Below, piece after piece: positions 52,854 to 63,879 of a DNA stretch of 64,000 nucleotides. The DNA comes from Anagrus nilaparvatae (lineage: Eukaryota; Arthropoda; Insecta; Hymenoptera; Mymaridae). Position numbers and translations under genes: made by a program. The number at the start of each line of letters is the position of its first letter. Position 1 is the stretch's first letter. The stretch is from positions 5,350,501 through 5,414,500 of the forward strand of contig JAKSXM010000237.1 of NCBI GenBank assembly GCA_022575985.1. The letters run 5' to 3'. Below the pieces are notes generated by a model, which was not told the DNA's origin, searched no databases, and saw only the letters and a program-made list of their open reading frames with translations.

Positions 52854-54080
52854 ATGTCTAGCATTCAAATTTCTTATTTAGAAAAGCAAATTTTAGCTAA
52901 AGACCCATTAGTATTAAAAACGTTAGAAATTTTAAAAGAGCGCACGGACAGTAAATTTGAAATAACAAGCGATTCAGATATAAAGGTACTGTTAGGAGCG
53001 TATATAAATTATAATGAACAATATACAAAAGTATCATACGAGGAACTTGACGAGGAGGCACGTAATATTATTAAGGATTTTGCACAGTTTATTCCAATAC
53101 AAAAAATGAATTTATTGTTTAAAGATAGTTTTTTCGTTGATCTGTTTAAAAAATTAAAAGAATCTTATATAGAGCCATCAGTTTTAGTAGATATAATAAC
53201 GGCCAGGTCTGATGAAGTTAGTTGGTGGTCGGTCTATTCAGATTTTAGAGTAAATGAAATTTTCAGAAAGTTTGTTAAAGTAGACTCAAATAAAATGTGC
53301 TCTACAACTTTTGATTACATTAAATATATTTACGAAAAAATGCAATCTTTAAGCGGTAACTCGATTCCAAATGAATTCATAAAATTGTTTAATAAACTAA
53401 AATATTCTGTAGAGAATAAAGAATTATTGAAAAAATCTATTCAAGATCCTGAAATTTGTTTAGTTTTAAACAAGTTACATCAAAAAGGTTTAGGTCCAGA
53501 GCTGGTAATAGCGGCCCTAAGTTCATACGAAACAGTAAAAAATTCTGAAACATTAAGAGTCAAAGGGAATCTCAGAAAAGAGTTTGAAAGTCCATTAATT
53601 TTAGGAAGTAATGCATTTAATTTAAAAGACAATAGTTTGCATAGTAACCACGCAACTGTACAAAATTGTAATCTGTACGAAAATGAAAGTGTTAATTCTG
53701 GTCAAAATACACAAAATCAGGCACAAAATCTAGGCAATGATATCTGGCCTTCAACAATGTACCACACCCCACCTTGCGTAAATATATCGTCTCCACCTTT
53801 AAAAATTGATGAGGGGGGGAGTCACCAAAATTCAAGGCCCGTCACTCACCCAGCTACTCAACAGCAACAAAACTTTCTAAATAATTTAAATAACATTGGA
53901 AACCCGTTATTTAATAGAAATACAGGTATAGAATCTCACCCAAGCTCAATCTTAAAAAAAAAATGAATTCACCAAAATAAGGTCACTGTCAATAAAAGAT
54001 GCACTGGATTATATACCAAAATTTAATGGGAATCTAAATGAACTAAAAAATTTTTTGCGAGGGTGTAATTTAGCGCAAAA
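52854..54080 (+). pseudogene. gag: Gag of the composite gypsy-type element
   Basis: ATG 52854, 370 codons to a stop at 53966; a frame change there leads to IKDALDYIPKFNGNLNELKN, a gypsy-type capsid start. The first part is helical and acidic (EELDEEARNIIKDFAQFIP), then Asn/Gln/Pro-rich. Similarity switches to a BEL-type zinc-knuckle region at about 54080, so the capsid is truncated. The N-terminal part is not recognised. Confidence 0.55.
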
Positions 54081-56150
54081 ATGCAAAAATGCTTCTTTTA
54101 ATATTGTTAGTAATTCAAATAAAATTCATGGTGAAGGTAAACCTGAATCAGAAAACAGCACTAATGGCTGTATAATTTGTAAAGGATCTCACTTATTTTC
54201 ATATTGCGATGTGTATAAAAATAAATCGGTTGAAGAACGTAAACAATTTGTAATAAATAAAAATCGTTGTACAAATTGTTTAAATTTACATACAATTTTC
54301 AAGTGTCAATCAAAAAATCGTTGTAAAATTTGTAATGGTAAACACCATATTACATTACATATTGCAAAAAAATCAAATGGTGAATCCTCTTTTCATATTA
54401 CTACTGAAATTGAAAATTCTAATGTAAATAACCAAACAATTGATGATACAAACGAGGAGAATTCTGACCAATCAGAGCATGTTACTCATTTGTGTTCATT
54501 TTCTAATTCAGTATTATTGGCTACTGCCATTGTTAAGGTTTATTCTGAAATTGAGGGTAATTTTATTACAGTGCGTGCCTTGATTGATCAATGTTCTCAA
54601 TCGTCGTTTGTTTCGGAATTCTTGTGTGGAAGTATAAATCTATCGATTTACCAATTTCTGGTGTGGGAGGAAATAAAAATTGTACTTGTAAAAAATACGT
54701 TAATATAAATATTTGTCCTAATTTTGATTCTAATTTTGTTTGCAATTTGGATGCTTTGGTTTTACCTCGTGTTTCAAACTATGCTCCAAATGTTACATCT
54801 AAAATACATTACACTCATTTGGAAAAATTAAAATTGGCAGATCCTGAATATTTATGCAATAATCGTGTAGATATATTATTAGGGACTTCTATTTATTCAA
54901 AAATAATTCAGAGTGATGTTGAAAAAGGTAAAGAAAATGAGCCAATTGCTCAAAAAACTTGGTTGGATAGTTTCAGGTGATACTGGAACTCCAGTAAAAG
55001 ATAAAAAATCTATATTAGTTTATCATATTTCTGATGAACTAAAAATTGATACATTGTTACAAAAATTTTGGGAACAAGAAGAATTTCCGAATGAAAAAAT
55101 TCTTACTGATTCATAGTTAGCAAATAAAGAGTTTTTTCAAAAAACTTATTGTAGGACTTCTGACGGTAGATTTATGGTATGTTTGCCATTTAATATTGAA
55201 AAATCAAAAATTATTTTTCCTGGCTCATATGAACGTGCTCTTAAAATTTTTAAATCAATGGAATGTAAATTTGATAAAGATAAAAGACTTCATAATATGT
55301 GTATTGAATTCCTTATTGATTATTTAAAAAAAGGTCATATGAGAGAAATTAATTCTTCTGAATTTTAAATTGTAAATATTTTATTCCTTGGCATGGTATT
55401 TTAAGGGAACATTATCTTACTACTAAATATAGAAATGTTTTTAATGGATCATCAGAAACTTCTAACAGTCTATCCTTAAATAAAGTTCGTCATACTGGCG
55501 AAAATCTTCTCAAAGACTTAACCAGTCTAATTATTACGTGGAGAAAATATAAATTTGTGTTCATTAGTGATATTAAACAAATGTACAGGCAAATACTCAT
55601 ACATCCTAATGATCAATTTTATCAAGCTATTATTTGGAGAGAAAATAAATCTCAACCTATTAAAATTTATGTCCTTAATACTGTAACTTATGGTTTAGTA
55701 TCAAGCCCTTATTTGGCCATTCGTTGTCTTAAACAACTGGCTGAAGATGAAAAATCAAAATATCCTCAAGGAGCTGATATTATAAATAATAAAGTATATA
55801 TGGATGATTCCATATATGGTGGACATACCATTGAGGAAACATTAGAAAAAATAAATCTATTTAAATCTATTTGTAAATTAGGAGTTTTTGAACTTCATAA
55901 ATACTTATCTCATAACCAAAAAATCTTAGAATCAATTGATGTTAATGATAGAGCTCTCTCAGATTCTGAATTAAATGAAAATTTTGCTTCAGGAATATTA
56001 GGTCTAAAATGGAATCCTAAAGAAGGTTTTTTCTTTTTTCAAATAAACTTATCTAATATTGAAGAATTAAGGAAAAAATTATCTAAAAGACAAGTTTTAG
56101 CAAATATTGCTAAACTTAATCCTCTTGGGTTACTTGCATATATTGCATTA
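54081..56150 (+). pseudogene. pol: BEL/Pao Gag end, protease and RT (broken)
   Basis: Zinc clusters CIICKGSHLFSYC, CTNCLNLHTIFKC and CKICNGKHHITLH; protease LIDQCSQSSFVSE, where the usual Gly after the Asp pair position is Cys, an inactivating change; then several frames (54591-55368) to RT (55557-56159) with SDIKQMYRQI and YMDDSIYGG. At least four stops or frameshifts. RT ends in LNPLGLLAYIAL at the deletion point. Confidence 0.8.
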
Positions 56151-56159
56151 TTTATTTAA

Positions 56160-56978
56160 TTAAATACTCGTGCTATTCATCTTGAATTAGTTGAGAGCTA
56201 TGATAGTGCAGATTTTATCGCTGCATTTCGTAGATTTACTTCTACTAGAGGTGAATGTCTTAATTTATATTCTGATCAAGGTGCTACATTTGTGGGTGCC
56301 GCTAAAGAAATTTCTAATCTATTCAAAAAATCATCTGAACATATAAAAGATATTATGCATGTTCTTAAGTATGAAAATGTAACTTGGCATTTTAATCCTC
56401 CTGCAGCTCCTAATTTCGGCGGATCCTGGGAAGCAGCAGTAAAATCAACCAAGTATCATTTAAAACGTGTTATTGCAGATCAGATTTTAACCTTTAACCG
56501 ATTTAATACATTATTAAAACAAATTGAAGCTTGTTTAAATTCAAGGCCAATTTTAGCTTTAAATGATGATATTACTGATCTACAAATATTGACACCGTTT
56601 CAATTAATAGCTAAACCAAATAAACTGGCATATATTTTGCCAGATCAAAATTATTTAATTAATTCGAAACCACCTTTAAAAATATGGCATCGTATTTAAT
56701 ATATATTACAATGCTGGTGGAAAAATTGGTTGCTCGAATATCTGCAATCTTTACAAACTCGTGACAAATGGAAAATTGCTTAAAATAATTTAAAAATAGG
56801 AGTTATAGTTCTTATCACTGATAATAATATACCTCCTGCTAAATAGCCATTTGCTAAAGTCTTAAAAATATATCCTGGTAGTGATAAATTGATTCGTGTT
56901 GTTAAATTACAAACATCGAAAACTCAATTAAAAAGACCAATAAATAAATTGATACTTGTAAATAAGTCTGAACAGTAA
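56160..56978 (+). pseudogene. pol: BEL/Pao integrase end and C-terminal domain (broken)
   Basis: It begins at NTRAIHLELVESYDSADFIA, the middle of the integrase core, with SDQGATFVGA (second Asp) and GGSWEAAVKS (Glu). LNSRPILALND and a C-terminal domain of the DUF5641 type (IVLITDNNIPPAK, RVVKLQTS) follow, with stops near 56698, 56780 and 56845. The zinc module and first Asp are deleted. Confidence 0.8.
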
Positions 56979-57186
56979 ATTTATAGTTTAAAATTTAAAA
57001 TTAAAAAAAAAATGATAAATGTAAATAAAATATTTACGTACGTACTTAAAAATAAAATATAAATAATACAAAATTGTAAATAAAATTTAATTATTTATTG
57101 TAAATATATAAAAAATATAATCAAATAATGTATATATTAAATTAAATTATTTTATATTTTTAAATAAAATAATTTGTGTGGTAGAA

Positions 57187-57482
57187 TGTTTGAGAGTGTA
57201 TAATATATGTGTTTTTAAAAGTTATTATATTGCGCATGAGTTAGCACCGTCCGCAGTGTCGGCTTCACCGGCGCTCTCGTGCTCAGTCACGTCTCTTACA
57301 TCATATAATATAGACGTGTATGCAGTATATTTTTGTAAATCTTTTTATTATTATTAATTTTTTTTAAATATAATTAATTATTTATTATATTACTGCAAAT
57401 ATTTGTGTTAAAAGTTATTTATTTTGGCTCTCTAAAATTTATACACCAAGTTATCCTTAATAATTACAGTCCACATTAAACA
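57187..57482 (+). repeat. 3' LTR of the deleted BEL element
   Basis: 296 bp, TG...CA, preceded by 'tgtggtaga' as in the intact BEL (purine tract 'caggtggta'). It has a GC-rich centre (57230-57295), also like the intact BEL LTR. It ends exactly where the gypsy LTR similarity resumes (57483). Confidence 0.6.
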
Positions 57483-57824
57483 GTTTTGGTCAAATCGCTC
57501 TATATTAAGTATATATTGTAAGACTTTATAATTTATTATCTTTAATAACATTCAACTCTCTATTCAAACCAATTTATCATATATAATTATATTCAATCTT
57601 TATTATAAATAAATTAAGCTTTTACCTATTAAATAATTCTCTTTAATTGAACTTACTACCTTTTCCGCCGTTTAGTGTCAGCATAAGACGCAAGGCTAAA
57701 AGGTCTAATCAATTCGCATTTTGTGTTACGTCAATCTGTATGCAAGTTTAGTAAAGTCTATTAATATTTCAGTATTTCAATTAATTCAGTTAGCTAAATT
57801 GATAAAACAACCTTAGACGTAACA
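57483..57824 (+). repeat. Right LTR of the composite gypsy element, 3' part
   Basis: Matches 47645-47978 and ends GACGTAACA. Its first 500 bases are missing, replaced by the BEL remnant. Followed by CAAC, the right target duplication, and LINE sequence. Confidence 0.8.
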
Positions 57825-57828
57825 CAAC

Positions 57829-58020
57829 CAAGACGCTTCCTGTATGATGTAATGTGTTCTTGTCGTCTCAAACCAAAAATGTACTTAATACCTGAATTAG
57901 TGAGTCTCTGTATTTCCCCACTCAGTTCATTAGAAATATCAGAATAAAATGCTGAGCAGTAATCCAAATGGGGAATCACAAGAGACTGATTGAGGCTTCA
58001 GAGGTACAAGATTTGATGTG
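57829..58020 (-). mobile_element. LINE ORF2 C-terminal fragment, upstream half
   Basis: Minus-strand codons IPHLDYCSAFYSDISNEL, LQRLTNSGIKYIFGL-type and HITSYRKRLG match the CR1/jockey-type LINE C-terminus. The reading continues without loss at 45317, across the gypsy insertion. Confidence 0.8.
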
Positions 58021-58302
58021 CCTTAGACCATACAATATGCTATTTTAATTTTTGTTAATTTAATTTTTTTACGCTCTGAACAGAGCTCAAAAACTATTTT
58101 CAACGATAGGTAATAGCTGAAACTTCTTACTGAGAGTCATTTCGGCTGTCAGTTTTTGTTAAAACGAGCTTATGCTCGTAAAAGTCACGTTCTAAAATAT
58201 TATTTTTAACTAATTATCGTTATAACTTTTCCGTATGTGAAAATACCCATACCCATATTAATACCAGGTTAAAGTATATGGAATACCCTGTCTCTACTCC
58301 CA
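58021..58302. other. AT-rich spacer, no gene
   Basis: No feature recognised apart from a short hairpin 'acgagcttatgctcgt' near 58162. Confidence 0.5.
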
Positions 58303-58702
58303 GTTTGAAGTTATTTGAAGTGAAGGGCTTTGAGTTATGAGCTACAGCCGGTACGGCTCACATTTTCCAATTTTCCGGGTATCCACGTGAAAATTTTAAA
58401 AATCGGATTAAAAATTCGAATAGCCAGGGAAATTTCCGATGGAAACCGTTTATCTAATAATATTTTTAACATTTTTTCATGCTTTTATTTAATGAAGCAA
58501 AAGTTGGTGGCTGAGAATTTTGAAATCGGTGCCAATTTTCAAAAATTTGCAGAGACGGCTAGAAACGATTTTTGACGTAAAATTTGAGGAGTAAGGACAT
58601 TTTATATATATATATATATAATCACCTGTGCAAAATTATAGCCCAATCAGAAGACCCCATCTGGAGGTCAACATACGTTCCACATGGAATCAGCCTAATA
58701 TG
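58303..58702 (-). repeat. Dispersed repeat, right copy of the inverted pair
   Basis: Reverse complement of 39280-39668, with a (TA)n run at 58602-58620. Divergence between the two copies is substantial, so they are old. Confidence 0.75.
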
Positions 58703-60090
58703 AAGTATTTTAGTTGACAAATGAAGCGAATTTTTTTTTCGTCCGATTAATATTAAAGGAGACATGACATGGCAAAAATTGTTGTTTAACGAAAAATTAT
58801 GAAACCGGGTCGTTCGTTAAGGTCTTCAGAACGGCAGAGGTAAAATGCAAAAAAAAAGCTAAAACTTGGAGAAAGTAAAGTAAATAGAATTTAATTTTAC
58901 ACGTATTTTTTTTTTTTATAATTGACCGAACAGTTTTTGAGAAATAAATAAATAAAAAATAAATGAACACAGGCTCTTATGGGGAATTTTAAAAAATAAA
59001 AAAAAGCATTGAAAATACAAAACTAAATATTTTTTTTTATGAGTTGATAAATAAAGTCCTGAGAAATAAAAAGAGACCTTAAAATTTACAATTGACCGTC
59101 ATTTTTTATGGTTTTACTTAAAAAAATGTATAAAAAATTAACGTTTAATCTGCTATTGAGGTAGAGTCATTTATTTTATTTTTTTATTTATTTATTTTCT
59201 TTATAAATAATTAAATAATATTATTTAAATAATAAATAATTTATTTAATGCCAAAATTAAGTTAATAAAATTTATTTTTAAGCTTTGAATAGTAATAATT
59301 AAGTATTATTGAAAAAATTGTTTTATTTATTTAAAGTTGCAATCCGTATTTTTTTACATGCGTAAGACAAAGATGCCGATAGGCAAAATCCTAACGTTAT
59401 TAAGACCTTAATAGCAATTTTAAAAAATTTTTTTTACATTTTGGTGTTGTTTTCATACCCAGGGTTGCAAATATTGTTACTTTTTCGGCTGTAAAACGAA
59501 AAGGGACAACAACAAAATTTAATAACGTTTTTTTCATTTTTTTTTTTTTTAATTTAAGGGTCGTTTTTACCCTCCCCGCCTGGGGAGGGGTTGAATTCAT
59601 TTCCTAATAGCAAATATACGATAAAATATTTTCAAAAAATTGATCTAAGCCCAAAAAAAATAATCTGAGGTCGTTTTTTTTTCTATTTTTTCTTAATATT
59701 CTGGGGGTAGTTTTTTAATTTTTCTGAAAAAATAGGATTTATTTGTTAACTTTAGCTTAAATTCCAAAATATTTTTAAAAAAACTCTTAAATAAGGGAAT
59801 TTTTTCCTGTTTACAGAGTGTTTGAGAAGTGATTTCTGACATTAAAATCGTAATCAGTGACCAAAAAAACCCCCTGGTACCTATTTTCACCAAAATTCAT
59901 TTAATTATGCAAGAGATATTAAATATTTATTTATTTTTGGCTAAAAAACGGTTTGGCCAATTTTTACAATGTTTTGGACCAACTCAAACTAACAAAACTT
60001 GTTTACTCAGATACTTTACACCTTACTTGACAAATTTCAAAAAATTTACCTCCTTTCCTATATTATATGTTATGTGTTGCATTTACAAAT
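58703..60090. other. AT-rich, no gene
   Basis: No supported gene or element. It contains a hairpin 'ctccccgcctggggag' at 59572-59587, long A/T runs and a few chance ORFs. Confidence 0.55.
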
Positions 60091-60096
60091 ATAATT

Positions 60097-61125
60097 AATT
60101 AGTTTAAACATTTTTTATTAAAATTTATAATTATTTTTACAGTTTATATTATTATAAAATAAAAAATTAATATTTAAATTATCTACAAATGTATACAGCG
60201 CAGCGCGCCGCTAACACTATAGAGCATCAATGAAACGACCAATTAGATAAAGATGACGAAATTTTTAGGAGATTGTATATTAAAATAATTATTGTATTTC
60301 CTATTTCCGTATTTTATACACAAAATTTTATTAATAATTAAGTATTTTAAAAGATAATAAAAATAAGAACTAATGAAATAAGGAATTAAAAAATCAACGC
60401 AATCAATCAAAAAACGAATAAATTATACATGAGTTTTTTAGAGATAGAATTTACCTCAAGAAAAAAATATTTAAAATGCATCTGAATACAAATACTAGTA
60501 ACTATCCCTCAAAATAAATTTTTCTTTTGTCCTGGACGGCGAATTTTTACAATTGGATGACGAAATACTCCAATGAGTTTTTATATATTATCATAAATAA
60601 AAACCAATATTATTTTTATTTTCAAAATTTATCTCAAGAAAAAAATATTGCATTATTGTCCCTCGGTGCTACGCACCTTGGGCCAGAATCCTTTTTAATC
60701 ATCGAAATAAATTTGCCTTTTGTCCTGGACAGCGAAATTTAATAGTAGGATGACGAAATACTCGAATCAGTTTCCATATATTATATTATGTCGCACCTAC
60801 AGATGTAATGTTTTATTATAGTTTAAACATTTTTTATTAAAATTTATAATTATTTTTACAGTTTATATATAAATTAAAAAATAATAAAAATAATAAATTA
60901 AAAAAATAATATTTAAAATTGTTTTACAAATTTTTATACAGCGCACGGCTGACACTGCAGAGCAAAAATGAATCGATTAATTAGATAAAGTCGAAGACGA
61001 AATTTTTAGAAGATTTTATAATATGAGAAAATTATTGTACTTCTTATTTCCCTATTTTTTTTATATATTTAATTATTATTGTAAGTATACAAAATTTTAT
61101 TAAAAATTAAGCATTTTAAAAGATA
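60097..61125. repeat. Degenerate tandem duplications
   Basis: A block around 60097-60360 ('gtttaaacattttttattaaaatttataattatttttacag' region, 'acagcgca', 'gaccaattagataaag', 'gacgaaatttttag') recurs at 60815-61125. In between, a unit with 'ttgtcctggac.gcgaa' and 'gatgacgaaatactc' occurs twice, near 60526 and 60718. A hairpin 'cggtgctacgcacc' lies at 60664-60677. Non-coding. Confidence 0.65.
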
Positions 61126-61797
61126 AACAATAATAATAATTAATTAACGCACGAGAGTATATGTGACAGAGAAATACTTGTATGTTACACCGCTAGCAAC
61201 AAATAAAAAATATAAATCACGCGCATGCGGCATGGCGAAATCAGCGGACCTATCAGATCACGAATAAAAAGAACGAAAAAATATGTCACATGAGTTTTAT
61301 AAAGATAGATTAAAAATAGATATTTTGTAGTAGATTGAAAAATTGAATAAGACTAGATTATCGCGAACAAGTAGTCGCACTAGATAGTCGCGAAACCACT
61401 GAAAATATATACATTTATCTAATAATTTCTAATAAATCATAAAATTCTTTTTTGTTATAAAAAAATAATTCAAAAGATAAAAAATACTTTTATTATTAAT
61501 AATAAAATAAATTATATTTGATATTTACATATGATTTAGTATAGAAATAAATTTAATGTTTTTTCTAATAAATAATGTTATAAATATATAAATGCATATA
61601 AATTAAAAAAAAAAACACTTTATTCAATTATTTCATGTATAAAATTTATTATTTTTATATACATTGTATGTTTATATTTTTTGTGAATATCATTTTTTAA
61701 TTTATGTAAAGACTTTTGTTTGTCCTTAAAAGAAGCGCATAATTGAATAGATACAATCTTTTATTAGAGTTAAAACGTTTATTGATTTAACTCTGCT
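61126..61797. other. AT-rich, no gene
   Basis: No gene recognised; short A/T runs only, and 'cacgcgcatgcgg' near 61218. Confidence 0.55.
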
Positions 61798-61902
61798 TTT
61801 TTTTTTTTTTTTTTTTTGCGTAGGAAGTGGAGAAATGCATTACGCATACTTATCAGCATCCGAACTGACAGTTATATACCCACTAAAACTCCACTACCTT
61901 CC
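61798..61902 (-). mobile_element. Stem-loop SINE-like element (copy 2)
   Basis: On the minus strand: 'gtaggaaggtagtggagttttagtgggtat', a short interior, 'tatgcgtaatgcatttctccacttcctac', then an A tail (T run 61798-61817 on plus). The first and last 25 bases are near-complementary, so the RNA would fold into one long hairpin. Same family as 44414-44624 with a shorter interior and without the GGCCCC hairpin. Confidence 0.5.
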
Positions 61903-62138
61903 TACCTTATGCGAGCCTATCCCGGGACCGTTTTCACATTACTTCAGGACAGGTTCAAGGCCATTTAGTTCTATTCATGAACTCCATCTTTTGACTTGCA
62001 TTTACTGACTCGCCAGTCTGGTTAAGGACTCCGTCATTCCATCTGGTTGAAATTTCGTCTTTATGTACTGTCATCTTTAATAAAATATATGTTAGCTAAA
62101 AATATACGTTATTTCTCATTATCATCAAAAAAGAAGGT
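61903..62138. other. Unassigned sequence, no gene
   Basis: Less AT-rich stretch with no ORF. It may belong to the Helitron/PIF1 relic interrupted by the R1-clade fragment, but no helicase codons are readable here. Confidence 0.35.
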
Positions 62139-62141
62139 TAA

Positions 62142-62172
<31 letters not shown>

Positions 62173-62655
62173 ATATATATATATATATAAATAAATAGAT
62201 AAATAAAAAAAATAAATAAATAAATATTATCCTACCATCTACTATTGCTTGCGGTATCAAGAGAGAAATGATAGTATGTTAGTACAACAGCTGCCGTCAT
62301 CCGGATAGCCGCAATACGTCTTAATATTAGCCTATACCTTGGACTTCAGGTTTTTTAGTGCGGAGTATGTACTCCACATACTGGCAAATTTCGGACCATA
62401 CTTCTTCATTTCGAAGCATCAGGGTAACCACATTCTCAGGTGTGATTTGACCGATGTTAGCTTCTAATTGAAACTTTTTAGCAGCCCACCTATCGCATTT
62501 GAAGAATGTGTGTTCCAGCGTGTCTTCTTTGCCAGGACAGTATATACATTCAGCACTATTCATCTTCTGGATCCGAAAGAGGTAGGAGAAAAAAAGTCCA
62601 TGTCCACTTAGGAATTGGGTCAAAAAATAATTAATGTCCCCATGCCCTCTATTTA
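62139..62655 (-). mobile_element. 5'-truncated R1-clade LINE fragment with (TTTA)n tail
   Basis: Minus-strand codons CIYCPGKEDTLEHTFFKC ... VEYILRTKKP (62327-62623) match the C-terminus of the plus-strand R1-clade element (43686-43925) better than the 48-kb one. The 3' UTR ends in an (AAAT)n run on plus (62139-62226). It is cut at the 5' end at about 62655, against helicase sequence. Confidence 0.82.
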
Positions 62656-62995
62656 TCCAAGGTGATATCTCTCGGATTTAACTCTACTTAATCCTAGGTA
62701 AGTTATACCTAATTGCCTTTCACTGTCTCCTATGTGGAGAAACATTTTATTAATAGTTTGTCCTTGTGACTTGTGTATTGTTATCGAAGAAGAAAACATT
62801 AGTAGAATTTTTGTTCTGCTGCATTGTATTTTATTATGCGTCCATGTAGGGGTTAAGAACTATCGGAAACAGAATATTATATAAATATGGTCCTGGGTAA
62901 TTGTCAAATTCTACCACGATTATTTCAGATAATTGCAGCGGTGAATCATTGTCAGAATAAATTTTAACATGGAATATGTTCATTGGATGGGGTAT
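62656..62995 (-). pseudogene. PIF1-like helicase C-terminal relic (Helitron-type)
   Basis: Minus-strand frames read EIIVVEFDNYPGP and, after a frame change, SSSITIHKSQGQTINKMFLH and ITYLGLSRVKS. TIHKSQG...LSRV is the motif pair of the second RecA domain of PIF1 helicases, common in Helitron Rep-Hel proteins. It stops where the R1-clade fragment begins. No Helitron terminus (TC...CTRR with hairpin) was recognised, so a stand-alone PIF1 pseudogene is possible. Confidence 0.7.
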
Positions 62996-63014
62996 TTGAA
63001 AAAGTTTAGCTTGG

Positions 63015-63610
63015 CAGGGGGGGGGGGTCAAAAATTGACGTTTTTAGGGGGAGGGGGCACAGTGATCTAGAAAAAAAAGCGGAAATAACCTTTGCTTCAA
63101 TCGAGTTTCTATCCAATTTTAATGCGGGTTGGCTTGTTTTACTCCTGAAGAGCTGTATTTTCCGAAAATAACGACAAAAAAATTTTTTTCCACACAATTT
63201 TCACCCCTTTTTCAGAAATACCACCCTAAAAATTATTTTATAGCAAAATTATAATTTATCCAAAAAAATTTTCTAGGCCTTGTAAAATTATGTATATGCT
63301 TAAATTTGATTGGAAAACAATGAAATTATGTTAAAAAAAAAAATGACCCCTATTCTACCCCTGATTCCCCAAAAACTACCCCTAAAGTTAAATAGCTTAC
63401 AAAATTGTTTTTTTTTTTAATATTACATAAAAATTTTATTTATCGTTATTTTCGTAAAATACAGGTCTTCAGGAGTAGAACAAGCCAACCCGCATTAAAA
63501 TTGGATGGAAACTCGATTGAAGCAAAGGTTATTTCCGCTTTTTTTTTTCGAGATCACTGTGAGGGGGGGGTGAAAAATTGACGCTTTTAGGGGGGGGGGG
63601 TGAATATTTT
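63015..63610. repeat. G-rich minisatellite interrupted by the foldback element
   Basis: 'gggg tcaaaaattgacgtttttagggg' before the element and 'gggg tgaaaaattgacgcttttagggg' after it are two units of a roughly 35-base repeat. The G runs are 8-11 long. Confidence 0.6.
63058..63561. mobile_element. 504-bp foldback element with CACAGTG termini
   Basis: Both ends read CACAGTGATCT inward, followed by an A run and 'gcggaaata'. The arms (about 180 bases each) match those of the 1.8-kb element at 45793-47606, with the centre deleted. It lies in a G-rich minisatellite; AGGGGG flanks both sides, a 5-6 bp duplication blurred by the G runs. Confidence 0.82.
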
Positions 63611-63611
63611 C

Positions 63612-63735
63612 GATTTAGGGACTTAGAATAATTTGAAGTGGGAGTCAGGCCTTAATAACAACAAAAACTTAAAGAATACTTTAAGTTTATGGACTTAGCA
63701 TAATTTATATTTCAGGATTTATTGTAATTTTTCTA
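63612..63735. repeat. 24-base-type minisatellite, third copy
   Basis: 'tttagggacttagaataattt' and 'atggacttagcataatttat' units as at 716-850 and 3050-3245. It is followed at 63762-63815 by 'gaacatgttccat' and 'ggttgtgtagttacacaaaccggttata', the same end as the insertion at 2897-3360. Confidence 0.55.
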
Positions 63736-63879
63736 ATTTCGGTTTTTGGATTTATTACTGTTATGAGTGAACATGTTCCATGCTCGTTGGTTGTGTAGTT
63801 ACACAAACCGGTTATACATTTTTTTTCCATAATCTTTCTCCATATCCTCAAGTACCATTTATTAAACCTTCAGTTAGAT

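Larger units (their letters stand above)
54081..57482 (+). mobile_element. Deleted BEL/Pao element inside the composite
   Basis: Carries BEL Gag zinc clusters, protease, RT, the second half of integrase, a DUF5641-type end and a 3' LTR (57187-57482, TGTTTG ... TAAACA, preceded by a 'tgtggtaga' purine tract). The 5' LTR and Gag start are missing, and RNase H plus the first half of integrase are deleted near 56150. The 3' LTR is inserted in the right LTR of the gypsy element; a deletion fused gypsy gag to BEL gag. Confidence 0.75.
45322..57824 (+). mobile_element. Composite old gypsy-type LTR element containing three later insertions
   Basis: It starts TGTAACG and ends CGTAACA, and is flanked by a degraded 4-bp duplication (CTAC at 45318, CAAC at 57825) within a split LINE ORF. 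It comprises a left LTR of about 845 bp (45322-45787 and 47607-47978) carrying a foldback element; a primer site; a leader with an inserted R1 element; a gag ORF; a deleted BEL copy in place of pol; and the last 342 bp of the right LTR. LTR ends differ clearly, so this is much older than the two LTR elements to its left. Confidence 0.75.

Noticed and set aside
59400..60098. Several 60-90 codon ORFs
   Set aside because: Low-complexity Lys/Phe-rich readings of AT-rich sequence without family features.
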